From contig NZ_CAMLFY010000086.1 in the NCBI RefSeq assembly GCF_946479415.1, positions 1 through 18,636 of the forward strand: a DNA stretch of 18,636 bases, given 5' to 3'. The notes below the pieces were generated by a model that saw only the letters and a program-made list of their open reading frames with translations, did not search any database and had not been told where the DNA came from. The DNA is from an uncultured Shinella sp. Its GTDB lineage: Bacteria > Pseudomonadota > Alphaproteobacteria > Rhizobiales > Rhizobiaceae. The stretch's first letter is position 1; every line of letters starts with the position of its first letter. Position numbers and translations under genes: made by a program. This document shows positions 8,344-16,669 of the stretch, piece by piece.

Positions 8344-8826
8344 GTGGACTACATACCCGACCCCCTGCCGCCCAGTCTCGGGCTTGAAGCCGAAGACAAT
8401 TACCAAATCCTCGTGTTCGACCGTAAAGGCGGAAACTTCTTAGGCGTCGCGCTTCGAACGTCGATGGGTGGGATCGTCCACGCCGCCTTTCGGGAGGCGG
8501 TCGAGAGGTTCCCTGGGCGATACCTGATTGAAGCTAACGGGCGCTGGCAGATACGGGCGGTCACCGCCCCCACCGGTAAACCGGATCAATTTGGCTGGAT
8601 CGATGCCGGCGACACATGTCTGGCCGACCTCCCTCAATGGTATGGCCTCGTGGGGCGTTGTGAGTGCGGCTATATCGCATTGTTAGATCGATATGATCCG
8701 CGCATCTTAAAATGGAAGCTCTATCCTTTGTCCTCGACCGCCGAGAAGGTGCCTTGCCCGGAGTGCAAGCGTAAGCGAATGACCAGGGGCAAGGTTGAGA
8801 TTGGTCTGCGCAAGCTTCCTCGTTGA
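8344..8826 (+). CDS. prophage-edge protein with C-terminal zinc-finger-like cysteines
   Basis: A 160-residue protein starting at GTG 8344 (MDYIPDPLPPSLG) with AGGA 6 bases upstream. The open frame extends back to a TTG at 8266, but that codon overlaps a promoter -35 element, so the shorter form is preferred. I do not recognise the family. The last 50 residues carry CEC (GRCECGYI) and, about 31 residues later, CPECKRKR, a possible zinc-binding pair. The middle part reads like a compact mixed alpha/beta domain (NYQILVFDRKGGNFLGVALRTS). There is no signal peptide or membrane segment. It is the first gene inside the prophage boundary, has its own promoter and points toward the tail genes, which run the other way. 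That is the usual place for a cargo (moron) gene expressed in the lysogen. A role in host defence or regulation is only a guess. Confidence 0.7.
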   Translation: MDYIPDPLPPSLGLEAEDNYQILVFDRKGGNFLGVALRTSMGGIVHAAFREAVERFPGRYLIEANGRWQIRAVTAPTGKPDQFGWIDAGDTCLADLPQWYGLVGRCECGYIALLDRYDPRILKWKLYPLSSTAEKVPCPECKRKRMTRGKVEIGLRKLPR

Positions 8827-8828
8827 TT

Positions 8829-8852
8829 GGCCTCGGGCCAGCGCCCGAGGCC
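8829..8852. terminator. hairpin between convergent genes, likely bidirectional terminator
   Basis: GGCCTCGGGC (8829-8838) pairs perfectly with GCCCGAGGCC (8843-8852) around CAGC. It fills the gap between the stop of the edge gene (8826) and the stop of the methylase (8863), which face each other. There is no U run on either side, so it may act as a weak or factor-assisted terminator. Confidence 0.55.
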
Positions 8853-8862
8853 ATGCTCCAAC

Positions 8863-9669
8863 TTACAGTTCCCGGCTCTCGGTGATGATGACCTCACGAA
8901 CCGCCTTCTGGCCCCCAGAGCCGATCGAATAGCTGCAATCAACCTCCTGAATTTCGAAGTCTCGGAAGGTCTCAAACACGCCTGGAGCTGCATTCAAAGA
9001 GAGAATGAAGGTGCCTCGAATGCCCTTCAAAGCCGCAGCCATTGCCGCGAAGTCTTCTCGGCCGAAGACATTCTTGCCGTAATCACCCTCCGAGCCCCAG
9101 TACGGGGGGTCGAGGTAGAACAGCATGCCGGGTCTGTCGTAGCGTTCGATGAATGTGTGCCATGGCAGGCACTCGATCACGACGCCAGCCAGGCGCTCGT
9201 GTATGTCTTCGAGAAGCGGCGCCAGCTTGAGGAGATTGAAGCGAGCGCCACTCGTCTTGTCGACACCGAAGTTTCGCCCCGAAACCTTGCCACCAAAAGC
9301 AAGGCGCTGGAGATACAAGAAGCGCGCGGCGCGCTCCAGATCCGTAAGCGTGGTGGCATCCACCCTGATCAAGCGTTCATACTCGCGCCTGCTCGTGATC
9401 TGGAAACGCAAGGTCTCCATGAACTGCGGATAGTGCCGCTGCAGAATACGGAAGAGATTGGCGACGTCTCCGCTGATGTCGTTGATTGCCTCCATGCGGG
9501 GCTGCATAGTCCGTCGAAGAAATATCCCGCCCATCCCTACGAACGGCTCGGCATAGCCATCGTGCTCGACTGCATTGATCTTGCGGATAATAACCTTGGA
9601 AAGCACGCGCTTGCCGCCGATGTAGGGAGCGGCTGGGGACACCGGAGAAACCGGTTGTAGATTCACCAT
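8863..9669 (-). CDS. phage DNA adenine methylase (Dam / D12 class)
   Basis: This is an N6-adenine DNA methyltransferase of the D12 (Dam-like) family, 268 aa, a normal length. The N-terminal PYIGGKR (residues 15-21) and the AdoMet-binding EPFVGMGG (41-48) are motifs X and I. The catalytic motif IV DPPYWG is at 187-192. The order X-I-IV is that of the alpha class. The target sequence cannot be read from the protein; GATC is common in the family but not certain. No restriction endonuclease gene is adjacent, so this is an orphan phage enzyme, probably protecting phage DNA from host restriction or altering gene expression. The ATG at 9669 lacks a good ribosome binding site but sits one base after the stop of a short upstream frame, suggesting coupled translation. 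It is the last gene of the tail-strand cluster. Confidence 0.92.
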   Translation of the reverse strand: MVNLQPVSPVSPAAPYIGGKRVLSKVIIRKINAVEHDGYAEPFVGMGGIFLRRTMQPRMEAINDISGDVANLFRILQRHYPQFMETLRFQITSRREYERLIRVDATTLTDLERAARFLYLQRLAFGGKVSGRNFGVDKTSGARFNLLKLAPLLEDIHERLAGVVIECLPWHTFIERYDRPGMLFYLDPPYWGSEGDYGKNVFGREDFAAMAAALKGIRGTFILSLNAAPGVFETFRDFEIQEVDCSYSIGSGGQKAVREVIITESREL

Positions 9670-9670
9670 T

Positions 9671-9736
9671 TCAAATAGCCCACGACTCAGTCACAGAGAG
9701 CCCGCCCTGCAGGGTACGGGTGCGACGGTTGTGCAT
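9671..9736 (-). CDS. possible 21-aa ORF upstream of the methylase (C-terminal end of a longer coding-like frame)
   Basis: MHNRRTRTLQGGLSVTESWAI is read from ATG 9736 to a stop one base before the methylase ATG. The same frame stays open upstream to 9838 and reads convincingly as protein (GEDRAAEAHKRLNDGPKFGDLTRP would lead into this peptide), with mostly G or C in third positions. There is no ATG, GTG or TTG start in that longer part and no ribosome binding site before 9736. It may be a leader that couples translation to the methylase, the end of a frameshifted extension of the 9834-10646 gene, or a decayed gene. Confidence 0.3.
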   Translation of the reverse strand: MHNRRTRTLQGGLSVTESWAI

Positions 9737-9833
9737 TGCTGCTGTCGGACGGGTCAGGTCGCCAAACTTAGGCCCGTCGTTGAGGCGTTTGTGCGCCTCG
9801 GCCGCCCGGTCTTCACCGGACGGCAGTCGCGAA

Positions 9834-10646
9834 TTACACGCTGAGTTCCGTGAAGGCCAATTGCTCGATCTGCTTGCCGAGCTGCGCGTAGATGGCTGTT
9901 TCGACTGCGCCGGGGCCGATCGCGCCCTTGAAGAGCAATAGGCCCGCAATGTCGCAATGTCCGACATAAGAGCCCGGCACGCCGCTTTCCAGTCGGCAGC
10001 CGATGGCGAATCTCTGCCGGCCTGCTGCCTTGCCTCCCACGATCGGGGTTGCGACAGGCTCGTTCGTTGCGCTGTCGCCGCTTATGTTCTTGAGACGAAT
10101 GCCGGTATCCGCGCCCCACATGCGATAGACACGCCATTTGTTGATGGAACTGGTGGGAACGTTGAGATCGGCGGGCACCAGAACCGGAGTGGTAGGGTTC
10201 TGATAAGTGATGCCGCGTAGGGCCGTCATCGACTGGAAGATGAGCGAGCTGCCGCGATTGGCCGTGTTGCCGAACCACCCGCCGATCTGCGCGCGCTCGT
10301 TCGTGGTTGCTCCCATCGTTGGATAGGTGGAGCGCGCGATGGCGTACATCGTCCATTCCAGCGGCTCGGAGATGCGAGTGAGGATCGCATCGCCGGGACC
10401 GAAACGGGCATAATCGTCGAAGACCTGGGGGGCACCAATGACGAGCCGGTCCTCGGGTGCGTTGCGTGCGCCGATGATGCGGTTTCGGGAAAACATGCGC
10501 CGCGCCATGACATCGTCGGCATCACCACGGTTGAACAGCCAAGCGCCCATCGGCTCGACGCCGGCAGCGGCCATCTTCATCTCGGCGAAGCGGCTTTTGC
10601 GGATGTCCCGGCCGCCGGCAACAAAGCGCTGAAGGGTATTTGTCAT
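9834..10646 (-). CDS. phage tail-associated protein, possible lectin-like (LamG) fold
   Basis: A 270-residue protein lying directly downstream of the esterase-like tail gene, with GAGGA 9 bases before its ATG and the upstream stop 10 bases before the start. No catalytic motif is visible. The C-terminal third contains WRVYRMWGADTGIRLKNISG and then the pattern HCDIAGLLLFKGAIGPGAVETAIYAQLGK. This resembles the closing strand and helix of concanavalin-like (LamG) domains, where the strand is followed by an Ala-Glu-rich helix. Such domains in phage tails bind sugars. The N-terminal part (MTNTLQRFVAGGRDIRKSRFAEM) may join it to the tail. The position after the tip and esterase genes suits a fibre or receptor-binding part. 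The phage-structure assignment is fairly sure; the fold is inference from pattern only. Confidence 0.7.
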   Translation of the reverse strand: MTNTLQRFVAGGRDIRKSRFAEMKMAAAGVEPMGAWLFNRGDADDVMARRMFSRNRIIGARNAPEDRLVIGAPQVFDDYARFGPGDAILTRISEPLEWTMYAIARSTYPTMGATTNERAQIGGWFGNTANRGSSLIFQSMTALRGITYQNPTTPVLVPADLNVPTSSINKWRVYRMWGADTGIRLKNISGDSATNEPVATPIVGGKAAGRQRFAIGCRLESGVPGSYVGHCDIAGLLLFKGAIGPGAVETAIYAQLGKQIEQLAFTELSV

Positions 10647-10658
10647 TCTTGCAAGTCC

Positions 10659-12815
10659 TCAGAGTACGGGGATGGGCTGGGCGGTGACCTGATAGCGGGC
10701 CATCGGGTTGCCGAGATCGGGTTTGCCGACGAGGCCGGGAATGTCTTCCAGGAAGCGGCCGAGTTCGTTGGTTACGGGATTGTCGCGATAGCCGCCGGAA
10801 TAGACGGTCTGATCGGCGCTGAAGGGCAGCATCACGGGATGCTCGATGCTGAAGCTGTCGCGGAAATTGGTGCCACCCATATGGTTCGGCACAAGACGCT
10901 TGCCCGATTTCATCGTCGTGAACGTGTCGATCTTCTCGACGCATTCGCCTTCGATGAGGAAGTTGTAGCCGGGCACAACCCGCACCCACAGGACCTCGTT
11001 CTCGATGCCATCGGCATTTTCGAAGGTGATGCCCTTGTCGGCAAACATCTGCATCACGCAGCCGACCGGCATGGGCGTTTCGCGCAGCGGTGGGAACTTG
11101 TTGGGCACGCCCATCAGGAAGCGCGTCCCGTTTTCCCTGAAATAAACCTCATAGGGAAACGGAAGCCAGTAGTGTTCCCGGCGGACAAGGAGATAGAGCA
11201 GTCCGACGGCATATCGAATTGCCATCAGGGCGTTGCCGGCAAGGGTTGGATGCCCGTCCCCGTAGTTCGGGTGACCGCTTCCCTGGGTGACATCTACGAA
11301 GCTCGGGACTTCATACTTGCTGCCGACGAGAAACTGATAGCGGTTCGCGCTGCCAGGAGCCTTGTCGAGCATCATGTCCACCTGCTGACGCGCGCAGACC
11401 ATGTTGGCGCTGCCATAGGATTTTCCGCCGACCTGAAGGTTGAGCATGGGGGCATAGACACTCTGTCCCCACTTCGAATTGACCTTCGCATTGATGGCCG
11501 CATTGAAGGCCTGAAGGTCGGCCATATAGGTGGCGGTCCCGAGGCTCTCATCGGCCTCGCCGTGGTTGTTCAGCGTTGCGAGGTGCTTTCGGCCATACCC
11601 GGCCGGGATGTTTGCAGGAGCGCCGCCGCCGATCGCCAGCGTGAACGCCTCGTCCGCCACATCGACAAGCGACTGCATGCGCGAAAGGCCGTCCCCCGTG
11701 CCCAGCTGGGCCATGGAGCCATCGGTCTTCGCATGGTTCATCGGCACGAGGTGACGCTGGGTATCCTTGCCTGTCGCGCGAACCCAGCGCTGGGCCAGAA
11801 ACTCGAAGAGATTGAGCGCCAGTGTTTCAGGCGAGCCGCCGCGTGCGTTGTCTGGGTAGGCTCCGGCGGCAACGTCGCCGTCACTATAAATGGCATCCGT
11901 GCCGGTCGGCGCAATGAAATGCTCGACGAGCGGAGACAGCGCGCGGGTGTTGCCGCCAAAGGTCACATAGGTCGGGCCGGAATTGACGCACCGGCTGTCC
12001 GTGCCGACGCTCCATGTGTTGGGCTGGTAGCCAGCCATCGCAATCCATGACGCGGTGGAGCGCAGGAAGAGTTTCGCGTTGTCTGAGGCCGCGTTGAAGC
12101 TCTGGCCGGTGAATATAAGGAGGTAGGCGTAGAACGCCTCCCAGAGCGGAAGATGGGAGAGATCGACCTTGTTCAGCTCCAGAGCTTTCGCCGCTGCACG
12201 CCCCTCGGCATAGGCATATTCGGCCTTCGTCCAGGATGTGTCGGCCGTCGTATCCTTGAAGCGTACGATGTTGCCGGCATCGTCCTCGATCCAGAGACCG
12301 TCCTCGTCGGCGCGCACCTCCAGCTCATAATCCTCCGTCATGACGCGGCGCGTGCGCATGTCATAGACGATGCTTTCATTGCTCTCGGGTTCGCGATTGC
12401 CTGCAGCGTCTTCCGCGCGGGTGCGTGGCGCGGGCTGTTCGATCGGATCGACCTGAAGGAGCTTGTCCTGGCGGTCACCCGTCCGGGTCCAGCCGGCTGG
12501 CGCCGTCGACCAGCTAAAATATCCCTCATTCTTAACGGTGAGGCCGGAAACCGGATCGACATGGGTGCCCGCATCTTCGGTCACTTCGGCTTTCTGAAGC
12601 GCGGTCGTTCCGGCAACAGCGGCCAGCACCGGCCATGTCTTGGCTGAGAGGATGCCGGCGCTGGCAAGCGTGATAGCGTTGCCGACCGCGCCGGCAAGCA
12701 GCTGCTGCTCGAAGTTCATGACGGGGATAAGTTTGGTCGAGCCTTCGCGGTTGACCAGCAGTTCATCGGCGATCGGCGTGCTGTCGAGATTGGTGGATGT
12801 TAGGCCGTTGAGCAT
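10659..12815 (-). CDS. phage tail protein with SGNH-hydrolase-like (sugar esterase) domain
   Basis: A 718-residue tail fibre or spike protein. The first 40 residues (STPIADELLVNREGSTKLIP) resemble the start of other phage fibre proteins. From about residue 230 the wording follows the SGNH-type esterases found on phage tails: LLIFTGQSF with candidate nucleophile Ser239 (block I), DGSMAQLG near 365-372 (block II-like), YAPMLNLQVGG at 454-464, and GDGHPTLAGN at 519-528 (block V-like, candidate His522). Such enzymes remove acetyl or similar groups from O-antigen or exopolysaccharide during adsorption. In the usual block V the Asp is three residues before the His; here it is two before (Asp520), so the catalytic geometry is uncertain. 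Residues 540-718 are a separate C-terminal region (EHYWLPFPYEVYF onward) that I do not recognise. GAGGA precedes the ATG, and the gene starts 7 bases after the J-like gene ends. Confidence 0.75.
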   Translation of the reverse strand: MLNGLTSTNLDSTPIADELLVNREGSTKLIPVMNFEQQLLAGAVGNAITLASAGILSAKTWPVLAAVAGTTALQKAEVTEDAGTHVDPVSGLTVKNEGYFSWSTAPAGWTRTGDRQDKLLQVDPIEQPAPRTRAEDAAGNREPESNESIVYDMRTRRVMTEDYELEVRADEDGLWIEDDAGNIVRFKDTTADTSWTKAEYAYAEGRAAAKALELNKVDLSHLPLWEAFYAYLLIFTGQSFNAASDNAKLFLRSTASWIAMAGYQPNTWSVGTDSRCVNSGPTYVTFGGNTRALSPLVEHFIAPTGTDAIYSDGDVAAGAYPDNARGGSPETLALNLFEFLAQRWVRATGKDTQRHLVPMNHAKTDGSMAQLGTGDGLSRMQSLVDVADEAFTLAIGGGAPANIPAGYGRKHLATLNNHGEADESLGTATYMADLQAFNAAINAKVNSKWGQSVYAPMLNLQVGGKSYGSANMVCARQQVDMMLDKAPGSANRYQFLVGSKYEVPSFVDVTQGSGHPNYGDGHPTLAGNALMAIRYAVGLLYLLVRREHYWLPFPYEVYFRENGTRFLMGVPNKFPPLRETPMPVGCVMQMFADKGITFENADGIENEVLWVRVVPGYNFLIEGECVEKIDTFTTMKSGKRLVPNHMGGTNFRDSFSIEHPVMLPFSADQTVYSGGYRDNPVTNELGRFLEDIPGLVGKPDLGNPMARYQVTAQPIPVL

Positions 12816-12822
12816 GATGTCC

Positions 12823-15800
12823 TCAATGAATTGTCACGGTGAAAGGACCAGCGGCGGGACCGGGCACGCCGTCGTCGTTTTGGGGTTCGAGCCAGACGTA
12901 GTGGACGCCCTGGGCGAGGCAGGTCGCGGTTTCCTCGTAGACGCCGAGGTTGTCGAGCGAACCCACGAAGGTGGAGCTTGCTTGAATGCGCAGCGCGTTG
13001 TTTCCGGCGACGGCCTGAATACGGTCGTGCCACGTGCCGTTGGTGGTCTTGCCGCTGCCGGCGCGGGTGGTGGTGCCGATAAGCTGCGGCGTCAGCGTGC
13101 CGGCCGTCACACCTGAGAGCGTGCCATAGGGCCGGTAGTATTTGCCGGACGTGAACGAAACGGACTGGTCGAGCCCGCCCGCCGTCCCGGCTGCATGGCT
13201 TGCCACCCCAGCACCTTGAGACCAGCCAGGACCGAGCGTCAGGCCGGTCGCATTGTCAAAGGTGCTGTTGGGAACAAGATTTACCCTGGTCGTGTCTCCC
13301 AGCGCCGTGGCGTAGCCGCGCGAAGGTTGGACGGGGATCGGCGAGCCCACCCCGTCAGTTGCGCGGTTGAGCACATTCACCGTCGAACGGTAGACCTGAA
13401 CTTGCGTAGCGTTCGGATCATCCTTGGTGGAGAACAGGATGCTGGCACCGCCCAGGAGCGCGGCGACCGTGATAGTACCGCTGTCGAGCGCCACGGGGAT
13501 TCCGATGTCGGCCGAGCCGACCGTGAAGGAAATAGTGGCCGTGTAAGGTCCGAAAACACCGGCCGCCGATTTGGCGCGGGCTCGAAGCTGGACGGCGTTC
13601 CCGTTGCTGTAGCCCGCAATCTTCCCGCCGCCATTGGCAGATGGGATCGTGATCGTCGTCCAGGCCGGCGCACCCGTAAGGCGGTGCTGGACCTCATAGA
13701 AGGTGGTGATGATAGAGCTAGCGCCGGGCACAAGCAGGTAGGAGATGCCGCCCGCCGTCTCCGTGCCCGATATGCCGCTCACGATCGATGTAAAGCGCGG
13801 CGCTGGCGGCTGATTGACGTTCTCGGGGATTTCGGCGCCGATCCGGCCGGACCACGCGGGAATGACGAGAGCATCGGTCAAGGTGTCGATCACAGGCGCG
13901 GCTTCGACCAGGCGCAAATGGCTGGACATGTCCTCGCCCGCCTCGACATCGAGCACCACCAGCGAAAAGCTTTCCGAGCCGGCAAGCCCGAAATGGATAA
14001 GCGAGCCCACCTCCGGCATCGGCCCGGTATCCTTCAGCATCAGCTGGCGCGTGCGCCCACTTGCCGTCGCCACGAGGCGAACCGAGGAGATGCCGACCGT
14101 ATCGGCTTCTGTGATGCCGGACCTGAAGCTGATGGCATAGGTCTTGGCGCCGTCAAGCTGGACCCATTCGTCGATCTCGATGATCTTGCCGACCACGGCC
14201 TTCACCCGCGTCGCAACCTGTGTTCCCTCAACGGTATCGAGAGATACTTTGACCTTGTCGCCGCGAGTGGCGACGCCGATCGGCCGATCAAGGGAAAGCC
14301 GCCAGACGTCAGGGCGATGGATCGCCTCATACATGCGCCGCATGGTCTCGCGGTAGATTTCAGCGGGATCAGTTTTGCCGGGCATCTCCCACCGCTCGAC
14401 CTCGGTGATATCGCCGACATATCCCGGCCACCTGATAATGCGCTCGGCGGGCTTGTTGTCGTTGGTCTGGTCAAGGAACGGCACACGGACGGCGTGGGGC
14501 GGCCGCAGATAGCTGCGAACGGATTTGAAACCGTAGGCGTTGCGCGGGCTGAAATGGTCAACCGTCAAAGCCTGCGGCTGATCGACAACGACGCCCCATT
14601 TCCGACCGTCATGGCGAGGCGCTGCACGGCCGGCCGCAGCAATCTCGACCAGGACGTCTCGCAGCGAGGCGGAAGCATCTTCGAGCACGCGATCGTACTT
14701 GAGGCCCTTCAGCCGGCACATGTTGTGCCATTCTTTGTAACTGGCGAGATCAAGGCCAGCGCTCGCGACGGGGCGCGTGTTCGCGGTGGATTGAAGCACG
14801 AACCGCTCGGCCGAGGCAGGATTGCGGGTGGCGCGCTCAATCCAGGTGTCCGTTGTGTGGTCGTAGTCGAGGCAATAGCGGCGCGCGAGCAGGTTGAAGT
14901 TGTCGAGCTGCCCGTTCAACTGATGGGTCGCTTTGGCGCGGACCGCGACCAGGGCAACGGGTTTGGGGAAGTTGAAGGGATATTCCGGCCTGATTGTCTG
15001 GAGCGCCACCCAGGCAGTCTCATTGCTGATCTGCATGCTGGTGGTTTCGTCCGTCATCATGATCGCCTGGACTTCCCATCGACCACGGCTGGGGAAGTCC
15101 CAGGTGTGCTGCCGGAAAAAGGCTTCGCGCTTTTTGTTGGTCACTTCGATCGTGACGACGTCCTGCCACTCGACGGCGTTGACCAGACGCTGCTGGATCT
15201 TGACGATGACGGTTGACGCTTGGAGTGCGCCCTTCTTGCTCACGGAGAAGAGACCGCCCGGCCAGCCGAGGATGACCGATGCGCCCGAAGCATCGGCCCC
15301 GGCCGTCCGGTTGACAGGCGTTTCGATCGACACGCCGCCGGGGACAATCTCGCCGAGAGCATCGCGAGGTAGTGGGCGGGTGAGCTTCGCGCCGATCTGC
15401 TCCTCAACGATCTGTTTGGGAAACAGCGACAACGGGGCCTCGCCCGCAACGCCTTCGCGGACCTCGATCTGAATGGGAGGATCGTAGGTCATCGTCGACG
15501 TATCGCCGATCCTGTAGTCCTCGGTCACAACGCGTCCGTAGCCCACGAGAAATGCTGCGCGTATGTACTGGTCGTCACCGACGATCTCGCTGTAGGGCAG
15601 CGCGGCGAAAGGCGGCGCGAAGCGGATCTCGCCCATCGGTACGGGGATGGCACCGTCAGGATCGACCCGGTTCCTCCATCCAGTGATGGTGTAGCGGTTC
15701 TGTTTTTCGTCGTCGGGCTTGGCGGGCGGGATCAGGGCGTTGATCAGCAGGTTGCCGAGCACGCTGGCGCCGAGGGTGATAAGACCGCGCGCCAGCCCTT

Positions 15801-16164
15801 CCGAGATCTTGAGCGTGCTGGCAAGTCCAGCGCCCCAGAACTGGCCGAGCGCGACGGCGGCGATCGACACGACGATCGACAGGATCGAGCGCAGAGCATC
15901 TTTTCCAGGCACGACCCGAATGATGACGGTGACGCCGGCATTCGGGTAAATCCGCGCCCAGTTCTCGATCGGAATGACATGGGAGCCGCTTTCGGTCACC
16001 AATGCGACACGCACCCGTTCACGAAACAGCGAAAAGGCGGGCAAGGCGTGAGCGACGATTTCGGCGATACTGCCGCCTGCCGGCAATGTGATCGTGCTGC
16101 GGCCTTGGCCGGCATCGAGCATTGGCGCGGTGACAATGGGTATAATGCCCGTTTTAGCGATCAT
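12823..16164 (-). CDS. phage tail tip / host-specificity protein, J-like, with gpI-like N-terminus
   Basis: An 1113-residue tail tip protein in the position of lambda gpJ, directly after the NlpC/P60 gene with an ATGA overlap (16161-16164). Residues 1-85 look like a small beta-grasp domain. Residues 90-147 are strongly hydrophobic and glycine-rich (ILSIVVSIAAVALGQFWGAG, then LARGLITLGASVLGNLLINALIPP). In lambda this combination is the separate protein gpI, so the two seem fused here. The centre (about 160-780) has the character of J baseplate domains, including VGYGRVVTEDYRIGDT near 207-222. Residues about 784-883 resemble a fibronectin III domain (PPAPRFTSI to GPYTATISFTVG). Residues 962-1077 resemble a sugar-binding jelly roll (NLVPNSTFDN and GPGWSQGAG). 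It probably forms the tail hub, contacts the receptor and helps DNA entry. Ends 7 bases before the next gene. Confidence 0.88.
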   Translation of the reverse strand: MIAKTGIIPIVTAPMLDAGQGRSTITLPAGGSIAEIVAHALPAFSLFRERVRVALVTESGSHVIPIENWARIYPNAGVTVIIRVVPGKDALRSILSIVVSIAAVALGQFWGAGLASTLKISEGLARGLITLGASVLGNLLINALIPPAKPDDEKQNRYTITGWRNRVDPDGAIPVPMGEIRFAPPFAALPYSEIVGDDQYIRAAFLVGYGRVVTEDYRIGDTSTMTYDPPIQIEVREGVAGEAPLSLFPKQIVEEQIGAKLTRPLPRDALGEIVPGGVSIETPVNRTAGADASGASVILGWPGGLFSVSKKGALQASTVIVKIQQRLVNAVEWQDVVTIEVTNKKREAFFRQHTWDFPSRGRWEVQAIMMTDETTSMQISNETAWVALQTIRPEYPFNFPKPVALVAVRAKATHQLNGQLDNFNLLARRYCLDYDHTTDTWIERATRNPASAERFVLQSTANTRPVASAGLDLASYKEWHNMCRLKGLKYDRVLEDASASLRDVLVEIAAAGRAAPRHDGRKWGVVVDQPQALTVDHFSPRNAYGFKSVRSYLRPPHAVRVPFLDQTNDNKPAERIIRWPGYVGDITEVERWEMPGKTDPAEIYRETMRRMYEAIHRPDVWRLSLDRPIGVATRGDKVKVSLDTVEGTQVATRVKAVVGKIIEIDEWVQLDGAKTYAISFRSGITEADTVGISSVRLVATASGRTRQLMLKDTGPMPEVGSLIHFGLAGSESFSLVVLDVEAGEDMSSHLRLVEAAPVIDTLTDALVIPAWSGRIGAEIPENVNQPPAPRFTSIVSGISGTETAGGISYLLVPGASSIITTFYEVQHRLTGAPAWTTITIPSANGGGKIAGYSNGNAVQLRARAKSAAGVFGPYTATISFTVGSADIGIPVALDSGTITVAALLGGASILFSTKDDPNATQVQVYRSTVNVLNRATDGVGSPIPVQPSRGYATALGDTTRVNLVPNSTFDNATGLTLGPGWSQGAGVASHAAGTAGGLDQSVSFTSGKYYRPYGTLSGVTAGTLTPQLIGTTTRAGSGKTTNGTWHDRIQAVAGNNALRIQASSTFVGSLDNLGVYEETATCLAQGVHYVWLEPQNDDGVPGPAAGPFTVTIH

Positions 16165-16583
16165 CTAATCGCCCTCGAAACCATCTCGACGTGCCGATAG
16201 TGGCCGGTGAAACGGTGGGACCAGGCGCCGCCCTGGTAGCTCTCGATCTTCGCGCAGTCGTCGCGGCCGATATGGATCATGAGCCCGTGGTGGACGACGA
16301 TACCGATATGGGTGTCGAGGTGACCGCGTCGGAAGACCGCAATGTCGAATGCCACGGCTGTGCCCGCGACCGGGATCCAAAGCGGTGACGCGGTGGCGCC
16401 GGCAATGAGTGCCGCCAATTCACCCAGCTCCTCGGTTGAGCGGTACCCGAGATAATCGGGCAACGTCACACGCAGCTCTTCACGGTAGATGATGCAGGCG
16501 AGCCCCCAGCAATCGCAGCCTTCGCGATCACGGCCGAGATCGGCATAGGGAGTTCCAACAAAGCGCTCGGTCCAGTGGGTCAT
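16161..16583 (-). CDS. phage tail NlpC/P60 family peptidase, gpK-like
   Basis: A 140-residue cysteine peptidase of the NlpC/P60 family, expected to cut peptidoglycan stem peptides or process tail parts. The catalytic Cys25 lies in the family motif GCDCWGLA (residues 22-29). His92 in THIGIVV is the second catalytic residue, and His104 in LMIHIG is the probable third. Compared with lambda gpK, the N-terminal JAB-type domain is absent; only the peptidase remains, as in RcGTA and many alphaproteobacterial phages. An AGGTG sequence precedes the ATG. It overlaps the start of the J-like gene by ATGA and is usually translated with it. The 387 bases upstream, where a tail gene would normally abut, are occupied by the oppositely oriented gene at 16670-17053. 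Confidence 0.9.
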   Translation of the reverse strand: MTHWTERFVGTPYADLGRDREGCDCWGLACIIYREELRVTLPDYLGYRSTEELGELAALIAGATASPLWIPVAGTAVAFDIAVFRRGHLDTHIGIVVHHGLMIHIGRDDCAKIESYQGGAWSHRFTGHYRHVEMVSRAIR

Positions 16584-16669
16584 GCCGCACCTGCCATTGG
16601 AGTGTGGCTGAGACTCATGCGATGGTCTGCGGCTCGTTCCCTTTTGAACACCCAGGCAAAGGCGCTCGC

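Noticed and set aside
8827..9660. 277-codon plus-strand frame opposite the methylase
   Set aside because: The minus strand carries PYIGGKR, FVGMGG and DPPYWG; the plus frame has no comparable support.
10839..12050. 403-codon plus-strand frame opposite the esterase-like gene
   Set aside because: Shadow of the minus gene; His/Arg-rich, no start signal.
13195..15216. 673-codon plus-strand frame opposite the J-like gene
   Set aside because: Shadow of a long high-GC gene whose own frame has recognisable tail domains.
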